DNA of 60,291 nt. Origin: Candidatus Nanopelagicales bacterium. GTDB lineage: Bacteria; Actinomycetota; Actinomycetes; S36-B12; GCA-2699445. Below are positions 26,591 to 35,400 of this stretch, piece after piece. The number at the start of each line of letters is the position of its first letter. Position 1 is the first letter of the stretch. A program made the translations under genes and the position numbers. The stretch covers positions 1 through 60,291 of the forward strand of contig JAUYJT010000065.1 in NCBI GenBank assembly GCA_030700225.1, written 5' to 3'. The notes beneath the pieces are model-generated. The model saw only the letters and a program-made list of their open reading frames with translations, was not told the DNA's origin and did not search any database.

Positions 26591-27837
26591 GCCTGCTGGG
26601 GCGGATCAAGGCTTCGCCGGTGCTTCGGGGGATGCCCCGCGAGGTGTCGGTCATTGCGGCGATCGCGTTCTGCGTGGCACTCGGGTACGGCATCGTCGCG
26701 CCCGCCATCCCGATCTACGCGCGCTCGTTCGGCGTCTCGGCGTTCCTGGCAGGCGCGGTAGTCAGCGTGTTCGCGCTGATGCGCCTGGTGTCAGCCCTGG
26801 GCGCTGGCGTCTTGATCGACCGGGCCGGGGAACGAGTGATCCTGACGTCGGGCCTGATCTTCGTCGCGGTGTCCAGCGTGCTAGCCGGACTCGCTGCCGA
26901 CTACACCCAGCTGCTCGTGCTGCGCGGCGTGGGTGGAATCGGAAGCAGCATGTTCACGGTCTCGGCGATGGCTCTGATGCTGAAGGTGGTTCACCCCGAT
27001 CAACGCGGTCGAGCGGCTGCGGCGTTCCAGGCCGGGTTCCTGCTGGGAGGGGTAGCCGGCCCTGCTGTCGGAGGGCTAGTCCTGGCTTGGTCCGTTCGCG
27101 CGCCCTTCTTCGTCTACGCGGGGACGCTGGCCATGGCAGCAGCAGTGTCGTGGCGGTACCTGCCATCGGAGCCGCCGGGCACACCGATCGTCACGGACCC
27201 TGAAGAACCCACCGAACCTGTGCCTTCGAGCGTCACACTCGCAAGCGCACTGAAGATGCGTGCTTACTGGACTGCTCTGTGCGCCAACTTGACCAACGGC
27301 ATTGTCTCATTCGGGCTGCGATTCAGCCTCGTCCCCTTATTCGTGATCGAAGGGCTGAACAGCGGAGCGAGCCTCGCGGGCATCGGATTCCTAGTGGCGG
27401 CCGCTTCCCAGGCCGCATTGCTCATGCCCGCGGGCCGAATGGCGGACACACGCGGCCGCAGGCCCGCCCTGCTGTTCGGCACACTGCTCACAGCGATCGG
27501 CATGGGCGCGCTGGTCGTGACGCAAGCGCCGGTGACGTTCGTCGTTGCCATGGCCGTTGCAGGGGCTGCCGGGGCGTTCATGGGGTCCGCTCCAGCCGCT
27601 GTCGCCGGCGACATCGTGGGCGCCGCGGGGAAAGGAACGGTTATCGCCGTCTTCCAGATGACGGCAGACCTGGGCGTGATACTCGGCCCGCTGCTGGCCG
27701 GACTGCTGGCAGACTCGTGGGGCTTCGGGCCGGCGTTCGCTGTTGGTGCCGCCGTGGCACTGCTGGCGTTCGTCGCGGCCGTGATCATGCCGGAGACCCT
27801 GGGCGCCTCCCGCAGAGCCAGCGGATCGGGACCTTGA
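26587..27837 (+). CDS. MFS transporter
   Basis: 416 residues with about 12 transmembrane helices. The loop between helices 2 and 3 reads LIDRAGERVILTSG and the corresponding second-half loop MADTRGRRPALLFG, the major facilitator signature. A longer, acidic, Pro-rich linker (about 195-220) separates the halves. The TTG start overlaps the gatD stop, so it is coupled to murT-gatD, though a direct link to peptidoglycan is not shown. Substrate unknown. Confidence 0.85.
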   Translation: MSLLGRIKASPVLRGMPREVSVIAAIAFCVALGYGIVAPAIPIYARSFGVSAFLAGAVVSVFALMRLVSALGAGVLIDRAGERVILTSGLIFVAVSSVLAGLAADYTQLLVLRGVGGIGSSMFTVSAMALMLKVVHPDQRGRAAAAFQAGFLLGGVAGPAVGGLVLAWSVRAPFFVYAGTLAMAAAVSWRYLPSEPPGTPIVTDPEEPTEPVPSSVTLASALKMRAYWTALCANLTNGIVSFGLRFSLVPLFVIEGLNSGASLAGIGFLVAAASQAALLMPAGRMADTRGRRPALLFGTLLTAIGMGALVVTQAPVTFVVAMAVAGAAGAFMGSAPAAVAGDIVGAAGKGTVIAVFQMTADLGVILGPLLAGLLADSWGFGPAFAVGAAVALLAFVAAVIMPETLGASRRASGSGP

Positions 27838-27873
27838 CGGCTTCGACCCGAGCTCGATCGGTACATTCGCGCA

Positions 27874-28659
27874 ATGACTGACTCCGACATCCTGCTCGAA
27901 ACACGCGGCAGCGCCGTGTACCTACTCCTGAACCGTGCGGACAAGGCGAACGCGCTCACACAGCGGATGTGGGACCTAGTACCTGAACTCGTGCTAAAGG
28001 CTGAATCAACGCCGGGAGCCCGTGTCCTTGTGCTGGGATCGACGACCGACAAGGTATTCAGCGCCGGCGCGGATGTCGCCGAGTACAGCGCGAATGCCGG
28101 AACTGTGGCGTGGGGCATGGAGAACCATCGCAGGGTCACAGACGCGACGGCGGCAATCGCCGACTGCTCATTGGCGACAATCGCCCGGATCGCGGGACCT
28201 TGTGCGGGAGGCGCTGTCGCGTTGGTTGCCGCGTGCGATCTGCGCTTGGCCGCCGAGAACGCGCGCGTCGTCGTCCCACCAGCCAAACTCGGCCTGGTCT
28301 ACCCGCAGGCCGACACCGCCAGACTCGTGGACCTGATAGGCCCGAGCGCCACGAAACTCCTGCTGCTGACGGCGGCCAAGATGGACGCCCCGTGGGCGCT
28401 GCGCGTCGGCCTGGTGGATTACATGGCACCCGATGATGGGCTCGATTCCCTAGTGGACGAATTCGTAGCCCGCATCAGCGCCACCGCGCCGGTTTCGGTC
28501 CGTTCGATGAAGACAACGGTCGCTTGGGCCTTGAGCGGGGTCCGCGAGGATACAGCGGAAACCCGAGATCTCATCGCTGGGGCGCTCGCCCATCCTGACC
28601 ACAAGGAAGGAACCGAGGCGTTTCTGGAAGGCCGGGCGCCGCGATTCACCGGCTGCTGA
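27874..28659 (+). CDS. Enoyl-CoA hydratase/isomerase family protein
   Basis: 261 residues, crotonase fold. Motifs: VYLLLNRADKANALTQRMWD, KVFSAGADVAEYS (oxyanion hole) and ARIAGPCAGGAVALVAACDLRLAAENARVVVPPAKLGLVYP. At the first catalytic Glu position the sequence reads PPAKLG, so the canonical hydratase Glu pair is not clearly present and the reaction is uncertain. The ATG lies six bases after TACATT (27862-27867), consistent with a leaderless transcript. Confidence 0.82.
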   Translation: MTDSDILLETRGSAVYLLLNRADKANALTQRMWDLVPELVLKAESTPGARVLVLGSTTDKVFSAGADVAEYSANAGTVAWGMENHRRVTDATAAIADCSLATIARIAGPCAGGAVALVAACDLRLAAENARVVVPPAKLGLVYPQADTARLVDLIGPSATKLLLLTAAKMDAPWALRVGLVDYMAPDDGLDSLVDEFVARISATAPVSVRSMKTTVAWALSGVREDTAETRDLIAGALAHPDHKEGTEAFLEGRAPRFTGC

Positions 28660-28775
28660 AGAGAGGTGACTGCTGAGCATCCGCTGGGTGGCCGAACCGT
28701 GCGCCGCCGAGCGAATTCCGCGCCCGGTTCGCGAGTCGCGCCAGATCAAGCGCCCATCGGTGTCAAGATCACGGA

Positions 28776-29816
28776 GTGGCCCGCGTACACCACGCCCGCA
28801 GGATCGCCCGCGCGGCCGCCTATGGCGGCGGCGGGTTACTGGGGTTGGGTGCAGCCACATTGGGCGGGCTCATCGCCCAATCACAGCAGGCGCGCAAGGC
28901 GATCGGTCAGCGCAGGGAGTCAGCCCCGTACGCCGATGGACGGTACGGACACGCGAAAGGAACATCACTGCGGTTGGCCCTGCTAGGCGACTCAGCGGCC
29001 GCGGGGCTGGGCGCCGACAACGCGCGCGACACCATCGGCGCAGTGCTGGCGTCCCTGGTCTCGGAGTACTCCGGGCAGCCGGTCGTGCTCAGCACCGTTG
29101 CCGAGGTGGGCGCCAGGTCAAGGCACCTGGACGAGCAGGTGACCCGCGCGCTCCACTACAAGCCGCACGTCGCAGTGATCATCATTGGAACGAACGACGT
29201 AACCCACATCATCCGGCCGCAAGTCTCCGTCCGGTACCTCGACGCGAGCGTTCGGCACCTGCGCGACAACGGGGTTCAGGTCGTCGTGGGGACATGCCCG
29301 GACCTCGGCACGATCACACCGATCGATCCTCCGCTTCGCTGGGTGGCGCGGCGCCTGTCGAGATCGCTCGCGGCCGCCCAGGCTATTTGCGTCGTCGAAG
29401 CCGGTGGGCGAGCCGTCTCACTGGCTGACCTGCTCGGACCCGAGTTCGGAGCCCGGCCCGAAGTCCTGTTCAGCCGCGACCGTTTCCATCCATCAAGCGA
29501 GGGATACAGGGCGACCGCGCAGGTGTTGGCACCATCGGTGCTCGCCGCTCTTAGTCGTGGCGCCAGCGGAGAGGTTCTTCCTGACTTGTTCATAGGACGG
29601 ACCATCGCCCCCCTTCCGCAAGCTGCGGCTGAGGCCGCCGAGAACCCCGGTACGGAGGTTTCCGCCACGACTGTAGGCGGCCGACAGCGCGGAGCTTTCG
29701 GACGCTGGGCACGGCTGGGTAAGCGCATTCTCGTGCACAGGCCAGCGCGATCGCCCGCCGTCGACGAAGACTCTCAGGGCGAGTGCCACCTCGGTCCGCC
29801 AACGGCGGTACGGTAG
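28776..29816 (+). CDS. SGNH/GDSL-type hydrolase with N-terminal membrane anchor
   Basis: 346 residues. A hydrophobic stretch at about 14-36 suggests a signal anchor or export signal. Block I is LALLGDSAAAGLGA (nucleophilic Ser), block III IIGTNDVTH (oxyanion Asn) and block V DRFHPSSEGYRATA (catalytic Asp and His). This matches actinobacterial SGNH esterases. The C-terminal 80 residues are a low-complexity, basic extension. The GTG start has only a weak ribosome-binding site. Substrate unknown, perhaps cell-envelope lipids. Confidence 0.85.
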   Translation: MARVHHARRIARAAAYGGGGLLGLGAATLGGLIAQSQQARKAIGQRRESAPYADGRYGHAKGTSLRLALLGDSAAAGLGADNARDTIGAVLASLVSEYSGQPVVLSTVAEVGARSRHLDEQVTRALHYKPHVAVIIIGTNDVTHIIRPQVSVRYLDASVRHLRDNGVQVVVGTCPDLGTITPIDPPLRWVARRLSRSLAAAQAICVVEAGGRAVSLADLLGPEFGARPEVLFSRDRFHPSSEGYRATAQVLAPSVLAALSRGASGEVLPDLFIGRTIAPLPQAAAEAAENPGTEVSATTVGGRQRGAFGRWARLGKRILVHRPARSPAVDEDSQGECHLGPPTAVR

Positions 29817-29853
29817 GTCAGCGAGAAGTTCCGCAACCGCTCGGAGGACCGGA

Positions 29854-30084
29854 ATGACCCTGCACCATTCAGAGGCCACTCACCGCCAGCTCGTCGATCG
29901 GATCCCCACCGCAACCGGCAAGAACCTGAACGAGTGGTTCTCGACGCTGCTCGATGGGCCGGCGCTGTCTCGGTTCGACGAGCGGGTTACGTGGTTGCGT
30001 GACGAGTACGACCTGTCCCATGGGCAGGCAACCGCGATCGTCCACGAGTACGACAAAGTGCGCGCCGCGCGCAAGCTGGCGTAA
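29854..30084 (+). CDS. DUF4287 domain protein
   Basis: 76 residues. The helical pattern with KNLNEWFSTL and TWLRDEYDLSHGQATAIVHEYDK matches DUF4287 small proteins, which often include a winding L-x-x-x-Y-x-L-x-x-G-x-A motif. ATG follows GGAGGA six bases upstream. Function unknown. Confidence 0.78.
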   Translation: MTLHHSEATHRQLVDRIPTATGKNLNEWFSTLLDGPALSRFDERVTWLRDEYDLSHGQATAIVHEYDKVRAARKLA

Positions 30085-30143
30085 CGGGGATAGTGCCCCG
30101 CAGCGGCGTAGCGAGGCCACACGTGCGAGTGATCTTGTCGCGC

Positions 30144-30165
30144 AAGCGGCCACATTTGGCCGCTT
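30144..30165. terminator. Candidate bidirectional terminator hairpin
   Basis: A perfect 9-bp inverted repeat, AAGCGGCCA/TGGCCGCTT, around a four-base CATT loop. It lies between two convergent genes (DUF4287 and the Bax-inhibitor-1 protein), where a shared terminator is expected. No clear U-tract follows. Confidence 0.55.
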
Positions 30166-30215
30166 CGCGTATCTGAAGTGGCCAAAACCGCTCCGTGAGC
30201 CCGGCGCAGGGACAG

Positions 30216-31061
30216 TCAGTCGCGGCTGAGGGCGAGAATCGCCAGGAGTCGAAGGATCTCCAGGTACAGCCAGATCAGCGTGACGAGCAGCCCGAAGGAC
30301 ATGCGCCACGATTCTCTTTCGGGAAGGCCCTGGGCAACGCCCTGCTTGATCGCCTCGAAGTCCAGGTTGAGCGTGAACGCTGCTAGCAGTACACCGAACG
30401 CGCAGAGCAGAAGCCCCAGCGTGCCAACTCCGTAGAAGCCCCATCCTCCCCCGACACCGAACAGCGCCGCCCCGAACGACACAAGCGCGATGAGCAGATA
30501 GGACACCATGGCGACGGCCATGACCTTCATGAAGGTTCCGTTGACCTTGATGATGCGCCCGGAGTACAAGGCGAGCATCACGCCGAACGCGACAAGAGTC
30601 CCGATGATCGCCTGGCTAACGAGCCCCTCGTACTGGGCCTCCTGGCGCACCAGCGTGTCGTAGAAGAGCGAGATGCCGCCGAGGAAGATCCCCTCCGCGA
30701 ACGCGTAGGCGAGCACGAGGCCAGGCTTGACCTGCTTCATGAAGATGTTCGCCAAGGCGAGGCCGAGGCCGACGAACATGGCCACGATCCACAGCCACGG
30801 GACCGATGGCGTCAGCTGCCAGCCGATGACCGCCGCCACGATCAATACCGCCAGGTTGATCGATGTCTTGACGATGACGTCGTTGACAGTGACGGCTGCC
30901 CCAGGACCGAAGCCCTGAGCCGATGGCAAGGCACCCGTCGCTCCTGGAGCGGTCGCCGCCTGCTGGTAGGCCGAGCGTCCCTCGTCATAGGCGAATCCAG
31001 CTCCGCCAGAACTCGGCGACTCCTTGGTGATGCGGTTCAGCACTGGGTTGCGGGTCTGCAC
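30216..31061 (-). CDS. Bax inhibitor-1/YccA family membrane protein
   Basis: 281 residues. After a roughly 70-residue cytoplasmic N-terminus there are seven transmembrane helices. Family features: VNDVIVKTSINLAVLIVAAVIGW, GLVLAYAFAEGIFLGGIS and the C-terminal acidic region LNLDFEAIKQGVAQGLPERESWRMSFGLLVTLIWLYLEILRLL. Such proteins are proposed ion leak channels; the role here is not known. It reads away from a composite repeat and the tRNA-Leu gene. Confidence 0.92.
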   Translation of the reverse strand: MQTRNPVLNRITKESPSSGGAGFAYDEGRSAYQQAATAPGATGALPSAQGFGPGAAVTVNDVIVKTSINLAVLIVAAVIGWQLTPSVPWLWIVAMFVGLGLALANIFMKQVKPGLVLAYAFAEGIFLGGISLFYDTLVRQEAQYEGLVSQAIIGTLVAFGVMLALYSGRIIKVNGTFMKVMAVAMVSYLLIALVSFGAALFGVGGGWGFYGVGTLGLLLCAFGVLLAAFTLNLDFEAIKQGVAQGLPERESWRMSFGLLVTLIWLYLEILRLLAILALSRD

Positions 31062-31231
31062 GTTGGGCTCCTTCTAGTGGGGTGGCCGGACACCTTCCGA
31101 GCTCATCTCGGGACTTCCTCGCGCGGGGCGCGAACGCCCCCTTGAGCAAGCATGCGTACTGGGATGACGGTATCGCAAGCTGTCCCGATTAGGCGGCATC
31201 CCTTGTTCCATTGTGGGAGCTACTCCCGTAG

Positions 31232-31430
31232 TGGCGGCGGGGGCTTGTCGGTGATGGTGATGCCGCCTCTGCGGAAGCGGCCGTTCCCGACAAACGCGCC
31301 CTTTAGGGTACAGACGCGCCCGTTGCAACGGTCGCGTCCTTGCGAAGCGGGCGCGTTTGTGCGTTGCGGCCGTTTCGGCGGGGGGTGGCGGCGGGGGCTT
31401 GTCGGTGATGCTGATTCCGCCTCTGCGGAA
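31232..31430. repeat. Composite element: nested palindrome between 45-bp direct repeats
   Basis: Direct repeats of 45 bp lie at 31232-31276 and 31386-31430, each ending in a CCGC-CTCT-GCGG hairpin. Between them, ACAAACGCGCCC (31290-31301) pairs with GGGCGCGTTTGT (31349-31360), and inside that GACGCG/CGCGTC arms enclose the perfect palindrome CCGTTGCAACGG. The whole would fold into a branched or long hairpin. It fills most of the 446-base gap between the Bax-inhibitor-1 gene and tRNA-Leu; no supported gene is seen in the gap. Confidence 0.75.
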
Positions 31431-31507
31431 CCGTCCGCCTGCGCGTGGCGCGGTAGACAGTCGGCAGATGAAACCCGGCTCAGTGCGGAATCCAGGAAGG
31501 GAGCAGG

Positions 31508-31591
31508 TGCCCGGAGTGGGACTCGAACCCACACGCCGTTGCCGGCCCGAGGGTTTAAGCCTCGTGCGTCTACCGCTTCCGCCATCCGGGC
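31508..31591 (-). tRNA. tRNA-Leu (anticodon UAA)
   Basis: An 84-nt class II tRNA. The acceptor arms GCCCGGA/TCCGGGC, the GGTTCGAGTCC T-arm, a long variable arm and the anticodon loop CTTAAAC (anticodon TAA) are all visible. CCA is not encoded. The discriminator base is A, as required for leucine. Confidence 0.95.
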
Positions 31592-31744
31592 GCTCGACTC
31601 GACAACAGCGTAGCCCGCCTGGCGGCCTGGACCCTTGCGAGTCTCTGTGGTTCCGCGCGATACTCATGACGCGAATGCTGCCCGCCTCAGGTCGGGCCGC
31701 CAGCGAGCCGATACCGGGTCTGACACACACCTTGGGGGTTGATC

Positions 31745-32803
31745 GTGATCGCTGTGCCGACGCGCGGGGCCATCATGCTGGCACTCGCTGGCGCCCTGAC
31801 CATAGGGCTACTCGCTCCGGCTAGCTCGGGCACCGGCGCGACCACGGCCAGTTCCGTCGACCCCACCGCGAGCGCGACGAAGGCACTGGGACCGAAGCTG
31901 TCCCTCGCGACATACAACATCTGCAACCCGCGCTGCGGCAGCGGTTGGAAGTCGTGGGAGAAGCGGCGACTCAAGATGGCAAGGACTGTCGGAGCCGCCG
32001 GCGCGGACATCGTCGCGATCCAGGAAGCCGAAAACCAGTATTACGGCGAGACACGGCATTGGACCGACGTCGCGGGCCTGCTGATCCGCAAGGGATACGC
32101 GATCGCCAACACGAACATCACCGAATGTCAGACCTTCTGCACGCGTGAGACGCACGTCTTCTACCGCCGCAGCCGCTTCGAGCTAGTGCAGTCGAGCAGC
32201 GGCGACTCTGCCGGATTGCAATCCCTAGAGGATCTGACCGGCCCCGGCTGGGGGGGATCGATCAGCAACCGCTCGTTCTCCTGGGCGTTCTTGCGCCACC
32301 GTTCAAGCGGCGCGGAGTTCCTAGCTGTCTCGGTCCACCTGCATCCGAACGAGACCGCGCGCGGTGAGCGGCTCCGGGTGCGAGCAGCGCGTGCGATCAG
32401 GAGTTGGATCGACCGGGAGCTGACACTCCGAGGCAAGCCTGGTCTCCCCGTAGCCGTGATGGGCGATCTGAACTCGTTCGCGGCTCGCCAGCCCAAAGGT
32501 GCGCAGAAGGTCTTCTACCGAGCGGGATTCCGCGACAGCTTCCAAGCCCGCAAGAAGATCAGGCCGAACTACTCGACAGTCAACATCAACTGGAACAACC
32601 TGAAGTACGCCGGGTGGCCGCCCAAGCCTTACGCCTACCCAGGCGAAGGGGCCCGAGTGGACTACATACTCGTCAGGAACGCGTCGCGGTTGGTTCAGTA
32701 CAGGACATTCCTGCGGCTTCGGAAGAACGGAAGGTTCAAGAATCGCTTCCGCTCGTCGGACCACAATCTGATCTCGGCAGTGGTACGTATACCCGTGACC
32801 TGA
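31745..32803 (+). CDS. Secreted endonuclease/exonuclease/phosphatase family protein
   Basis: About 352 residues. A signal peptide (about 1-30, ending near APASSG) is followed by a DNase-I-like fold: LSLATYNICNPRCG, DIVAIQEAEN (metal Glu), FLAVSVHLHPNE, VAVMGDLNSF (metal Asp/Asn), a VDYILVRN strand and SSDHNLISAVV (catalytic His). GTG at 31745 has GGGGG about seven bases upstream; an alternative TTG lies two codons before. Likely an extracellular nuclease or phosphodiesterase; the substrate cannot be fixed from sequence. Confidence 0.85.
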   Translation: MIAVPTRGAIMLALAGALTIGLLAPASSGTGATTASSVDPTASATKALGPKLSLATYNICNPRCGSGWKSWEKRRLKMARTVGAAGADIVAIQEAENQYYGETRHWTDVAGLLIRKGYAIANTNITECQTFCTRETHVFYRRSRFELVQSSSGDSAGLQSLEDLTGPGWGGSISNRSFSWAFLRHRSSGAEFLAVSVHLHPNETARGERLRVRAARAIRSWIDRELTLRGKPGLPVAVMGDLNSFAARQPKGAQKVFYRAGFRDSFQARKKIRPNYSTVNINWNNLKYAGWPPKPYAYPGEGARVDYILVRNASRLVQYRTFLRLRKNGRFKNRFRSSDHNLISAVVRIPVT

Positions 32804-32839
32804 TCCGGCCGCGTCGACGCCTTCCGAGCCAGCCAGGCG

Positions 32840-33376
32840 TCACAGGTAGGTCTTTCTGGCATGAACAGCGTGAGCGCCAGCGACTCTGTCGAGAAACAGC
32901 AGCCCGTCCAGGTGATCCATCTCGTGCTGGATCGCCCTGGCTTCAAACGCGTCAGTCGTAATCTCGATCTCCCGGCCCGAGCCAGGCAGCTGTGCCCAAA
33001 CGACCAGCCGAGTCGCCCGCCGGACATCGCCGGTGAAGTCGGGAACCGACAGGCACCCCTCGCGGGCCCGCTCCTTACGGGACGCACTGACGACGCGAGG
33101 GTTGACCAACACATACTCGCCGTGATGCGTCTTGGCCTTTGGATGCTCAGACACGTCGAGGCTGAACACTCGCCAGGACTCACCAAGCTGGTTCGCGGCG
33201 AGCCCGACACATCCGGGAGATTGCCGCATTGTCGCGACCAGGTCAGCGGCGAGGGCAACGATGCGCTCATCCGCCGGGTTCGCGGTCATACATGGCGCCG
33301 CTAACGGTCCAGCGGGCGCCGCCAAGACGGGACGCACGCGGCCCTGGGGCAGATCCATCTCCCGTCCGAGATTCAT
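32840..33376 (-). CDS. def: Peptide deformylase
   Basis: 178 residues. The three family motifs are present: GLAANQLG (motif 1; Leu replaces the usual Val/Ile), EGCLSVP (motif 2 with the metal Cys) and QHEMDHLDG (motif 3 with two metal His and the catalytic Glu). It removes the formyl group from nascent proteins. The start may be the ATG at 33376 or one six codons later. It lies five bases behind the ACT-domain gene. Confidence 0.94.
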   Translation of the reverse strand: MNLGREMDLPQGRVRPVLAAPAGPLAAPCMTANPADERIVALAADLVATMRQSPGCVGLAANQLGESWRVFSLDVSEHPKAKTHHGEYVLVNPRVVSASRKERAREGCLSVPDFTGDVRRATRLVVWAQLPGSGREIEITTDAFEARAIQHEMDHLDGLLFLDRVAGAHAVHARKTYL

Positions 33377-33381
33377 CGCGC

Positions 33382-33897
33382 TCAGAGGACATCCTCTTCA
33401 CACGCGCGCAGCGTCGCGGTGACCCCAAGTTCCCGGGCGACGTCAGCGATAGCGGCCGTCACTTCGGTCATGTCCGCGCCGACAGGGAACTCGACCTCCG
33501 CGGTCAAGACGTAGAAATCGTGTGCCAACCGAGTCGAGACATCGACGACGTTCCCCCCGCGCTCGGCGACTACCCCGGCCGCCCGGCTGACGATGCCAGG
33601 ACGATCGGCGCCGTGAACAGAAAGGACGTAACGCGGCCCGGACGGAGCAGCAACTCCATCGTCCGGGACAGGGAACACCGACACGGCGAGTCCTTCGTCC
33701 GACAAGCCAGCCAGGCGATCCGCGATCCGCTGAGTCGGCGCCGACACATCCGCGATCAGGGTCATGGCGAAGTGACCCCGAAGCAGCGTCATCGACGAGT
33801 CCTCAAGGTTGCCGCCCAGCTCGGCGATGGCCGCCGCGACCTCCGCCACGACGCCAGGCCTATCCCGTCCGACCACAGTCACCGCAACAGATGTCAC
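33382..33897 (-). CDS. Two-ACT-domain protein, GcvR-like
   Basis: About 171 residues made of two ACT domains: TVVGRDRPGVVAEVAAAIAELGGN... at the N-terminus and SVHGADRPGIVSRAAGVVAERGGN... from about residue 90. This is the layout of the glycine cleavage repressor-like regulators, which bind amino acids. The GTG at 33897 follows TAGCCT (33905-33910) by exactly seven bases, a leaderless start. Probably co-transcribed with def. Ligand unknown. Confidence 0.85.
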   Translation of the reverse strand: MTSVAVTVVGRDRPGVVAEVAAAIAELGGNLEDSSMTLLRGHFAMTLIADVSAPTQRIADRLAGLSDEGLAVSVFPVPDDGVAAPSGPRYVLSVHGADRPGIVSRAAGVVAERGGNVVDVSTRLAHDFYVLTAEVEFPVGADMTEVTAAIADVARELGVTATLRACEEDVL

Positions 33898-33992
33898 ATG
33901 CGCCAGGCTACATCTGACGCAGCTCGCTAAGGCGCTCCGACGAGACTCACCCCCCACTTCCGCGGAAATGAGCCGGTCACGGATTGCCAGTG

Positions 33993-34343
33993 TCAGCTAG
34001 CTCTCGCACTCGGCGGGTCCCCGACCAATCTGGCGCTGATCAGCCTGTTGAGGCTGACTCCCTGCTCGGCTGCGGCCAGTGTGAGGCTGCGATGCAGTTC
34101 CGGGGGGATACGCAGCAGCAACCGGCCTGAGTAATCACGTTCGGCGATGGGTTCGGGTACCGGCTCACCGGATTCCCTGAAGTCCGCGAGCGTGCTCCGG
34201 ACCAGTTCAGTGATGCCGGCCAGAGCTTCCTCCTGGGTTGGGGCCAGCCAGGACAGCGACGGAAACTCGGCGCACAGGCCAACGTATTCATCGTCTTCCA
34301 CCGACCACAGCAGTCGGTAGGAGTAGTGCTGAGTATCAGGCAT
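33993..34343 (-). CDS. hicB: HicB-family antitoxin
   Basis: 116 residues. The N-terminal half is the partial RNase-H fold of HicB (YSYRLLWSVEDDEYVGLCAEFPSLSWLAPTQEEALAGI), the C-terminal part a ribbon-helix-helix-like DNA-binding region (LLLRIPPELHRSLTLAAAEQGVSLNRLISARL). It overlaps the HicA stop by eight bases, the usual toxin-first order. Confidence 0.9.
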   Translation of the reverse strand: MPDTQHYSYRLLWSVEDDEYVGLCAEFPSLSWLAPTQEEALAGITELVRSTLADFRESGEPVPEPIAERDYSGRLLLRIPPELHRSLTLAAAEQGVSLNRLISARLVGDPPSARAS

Positions 34344-34611
34344 CGTCGCATCCTTCTCGCTCGTCGGTCCCGGCTGCTAGCCGGTCGATCGCTCTGATCA
34401 TCTGTCTGACCTGGTAGGCCTTGGCCTGACCGTGATCGCTTTGTATGTTGACCCGCGGGTCGCCCGCCCACGGCGTCTTGAACACCTCGTGCGATCCGCC
34501 ACTTCGCCGCGGATCTCCGAAGTAGTGGACGCAGACGTGGTGAAGGTCGCGAAACGATGTCGCCTTGGGGCTGTTGCGCATCTTGGCAACCAGATCCTCG
34601 ACGCCTCCCAC
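34336..34611 (-). CDS. hicA: HicA-like toxin
   Basis: 91 residues. It resembles HicA mRNA interferases: a short alpha-beta-beta-beta-alpha pattern with SPKATSFRDLHHVCVHYFG and the catalytic-His context GGSHEVFKTPW, where the His is expected to lie in a GSH motif, and a C-terminal helix VRQMIRAIDRL. GTG at 34611 lies six bases after TACTAT, a leaderless start. First gene of the hicAB operon. Confidence 0.85.
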   Translation of the reverse strand: MGGVEDLVAKMRNSPKATSFRDLHHVCVHYFGDPRRSGGSHEVFKTPWAGDPRVNIQSDHGQAKAYQVRQMIRAIDRLAAGTDEREGCDDA

Positions 34612-34617
34612 TGCTGG

Positions 34618-34639
34618 ATAGTATCACTATAGATATCAC
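34618..34639 (-). promoter_or_regulatory. hicAB promoter with direct-repeat operator candidate
   Basis: An AT-rich island in GC-rich DNA. The -10 box TACTAT (minus strand, 34618-34623) precedes the hicA GTG by six bases, and GTGATA occurs twice as a direct repeat (34622-34627 and 34634-34639), a plausible binding site for the HicB ribbon-helix-helix domain. Confidence 0.5.
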
Positions 34640-34644
34640 GGCGC

Positions 34645-35400
34645 GAGACGGCGCGGGAGAGCGGGGCCTCGCTCAGCCCCAATGGTCGCTCCGGTACTGC
34701 AAGCACCTCCTCACCGTGCAGTTGCTTCGTGGCGTTGCCGAAGCGCACCCAGAAGCCCGTGAAGTCGGCGTGGATGACGCGATCGAGTTCGGCGCGGTAT
34801 CCATCCACGTCGCCAGCGCTGAGCGTGCGAAGCCGAGCCAGGTCAGACTCGATCTGGCTCTCAGGGCTACTTGTGTAGCGGCCTGTGGTTTGGGCCATGA
34901 AGAACCACCGGGCGATGACCGCGCGCAGCATCTGGTCGGGCAAGGGATCGATGAGTGGATTGCGTGCCGACGGACCCGTGACGCTCGGATCGACAGCGGA
35001 CCGCGCAAATGCCTCCAGCGAGCGCTGGCCCTGTTCCCAGTGCACAGACATCAAGGTGAGGATGAAATCCGCCTGATTGAGCTGGACGCCCTCGGAGTTG
35101 GTCCGGACGAAGATTTCCGCGACCTGCTCCTCATCCGCTTGCGCGGCGAGCACGATGACCTGGAAGAGGAAGTTTGTCAGATCATGCACCCGGTCGATGC
35201 GTTCGCGGAGCGGGTCCTTCTCCAGTTCGGTGAGGGGAGTCTCGCGCGACCTGCTGAGCCGGTCCAACCAGTCCCTTTCCTCTAGCCGATAGTTGTCCGA
35301 CCACAGGACCGTGATGTCGGGGATGAACTCCGGATCCCGATCGATGGCGGCGTCGGCGACTTCGAACGTCTCGTCGGCGGGCTTGAACGCGATACGGACA
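34645..35400 (-). pseudogene. Truncated DUF262 (GmrSD-like) protein gene
   Basis: The frame open upstream of the TTG at 35267 reads VRIAFKPADETFEVADAAI and DPEFIPDITVLWSD, then DFILTLMSVHWEQGQRSLEAFAR, IARWFFMAQTTGRYTSSPE and ELDRVIHADFTGFW, all typical of the middle and later part of DUF262 proteins. The N-terminal nuclease/NTP-binding part with the DGQQR motif is missing upstream, and the reading frame runs into hicA sequence at its other end. Both ends are therefore truncated. Such genes are usually part of type IV restriction or other defence systems. Confidence 0.75.

Noticed and set aside
27264-28286. Minus-strand open frame of 340 codons
   Set aside because: Antisense to the MFS and enoyl-CoA hydratase genes; Ala/Ser/Thr-rich composition is typical of a shadow.
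31232-31430. CRISPR array
   Set aside because: Only two direct repeats of 45 bp, spaced 109 bp apart and with palindromic content; no cas genes nearby. No CRISPR array seen elsewhere in the window.
31220-31585. Minus-strand frame across tRNA-Leu and the composite repeat
   Set aside because: Its N-terminal part is the tRNA read as protein and the rest is repeat sequence; no start signal.
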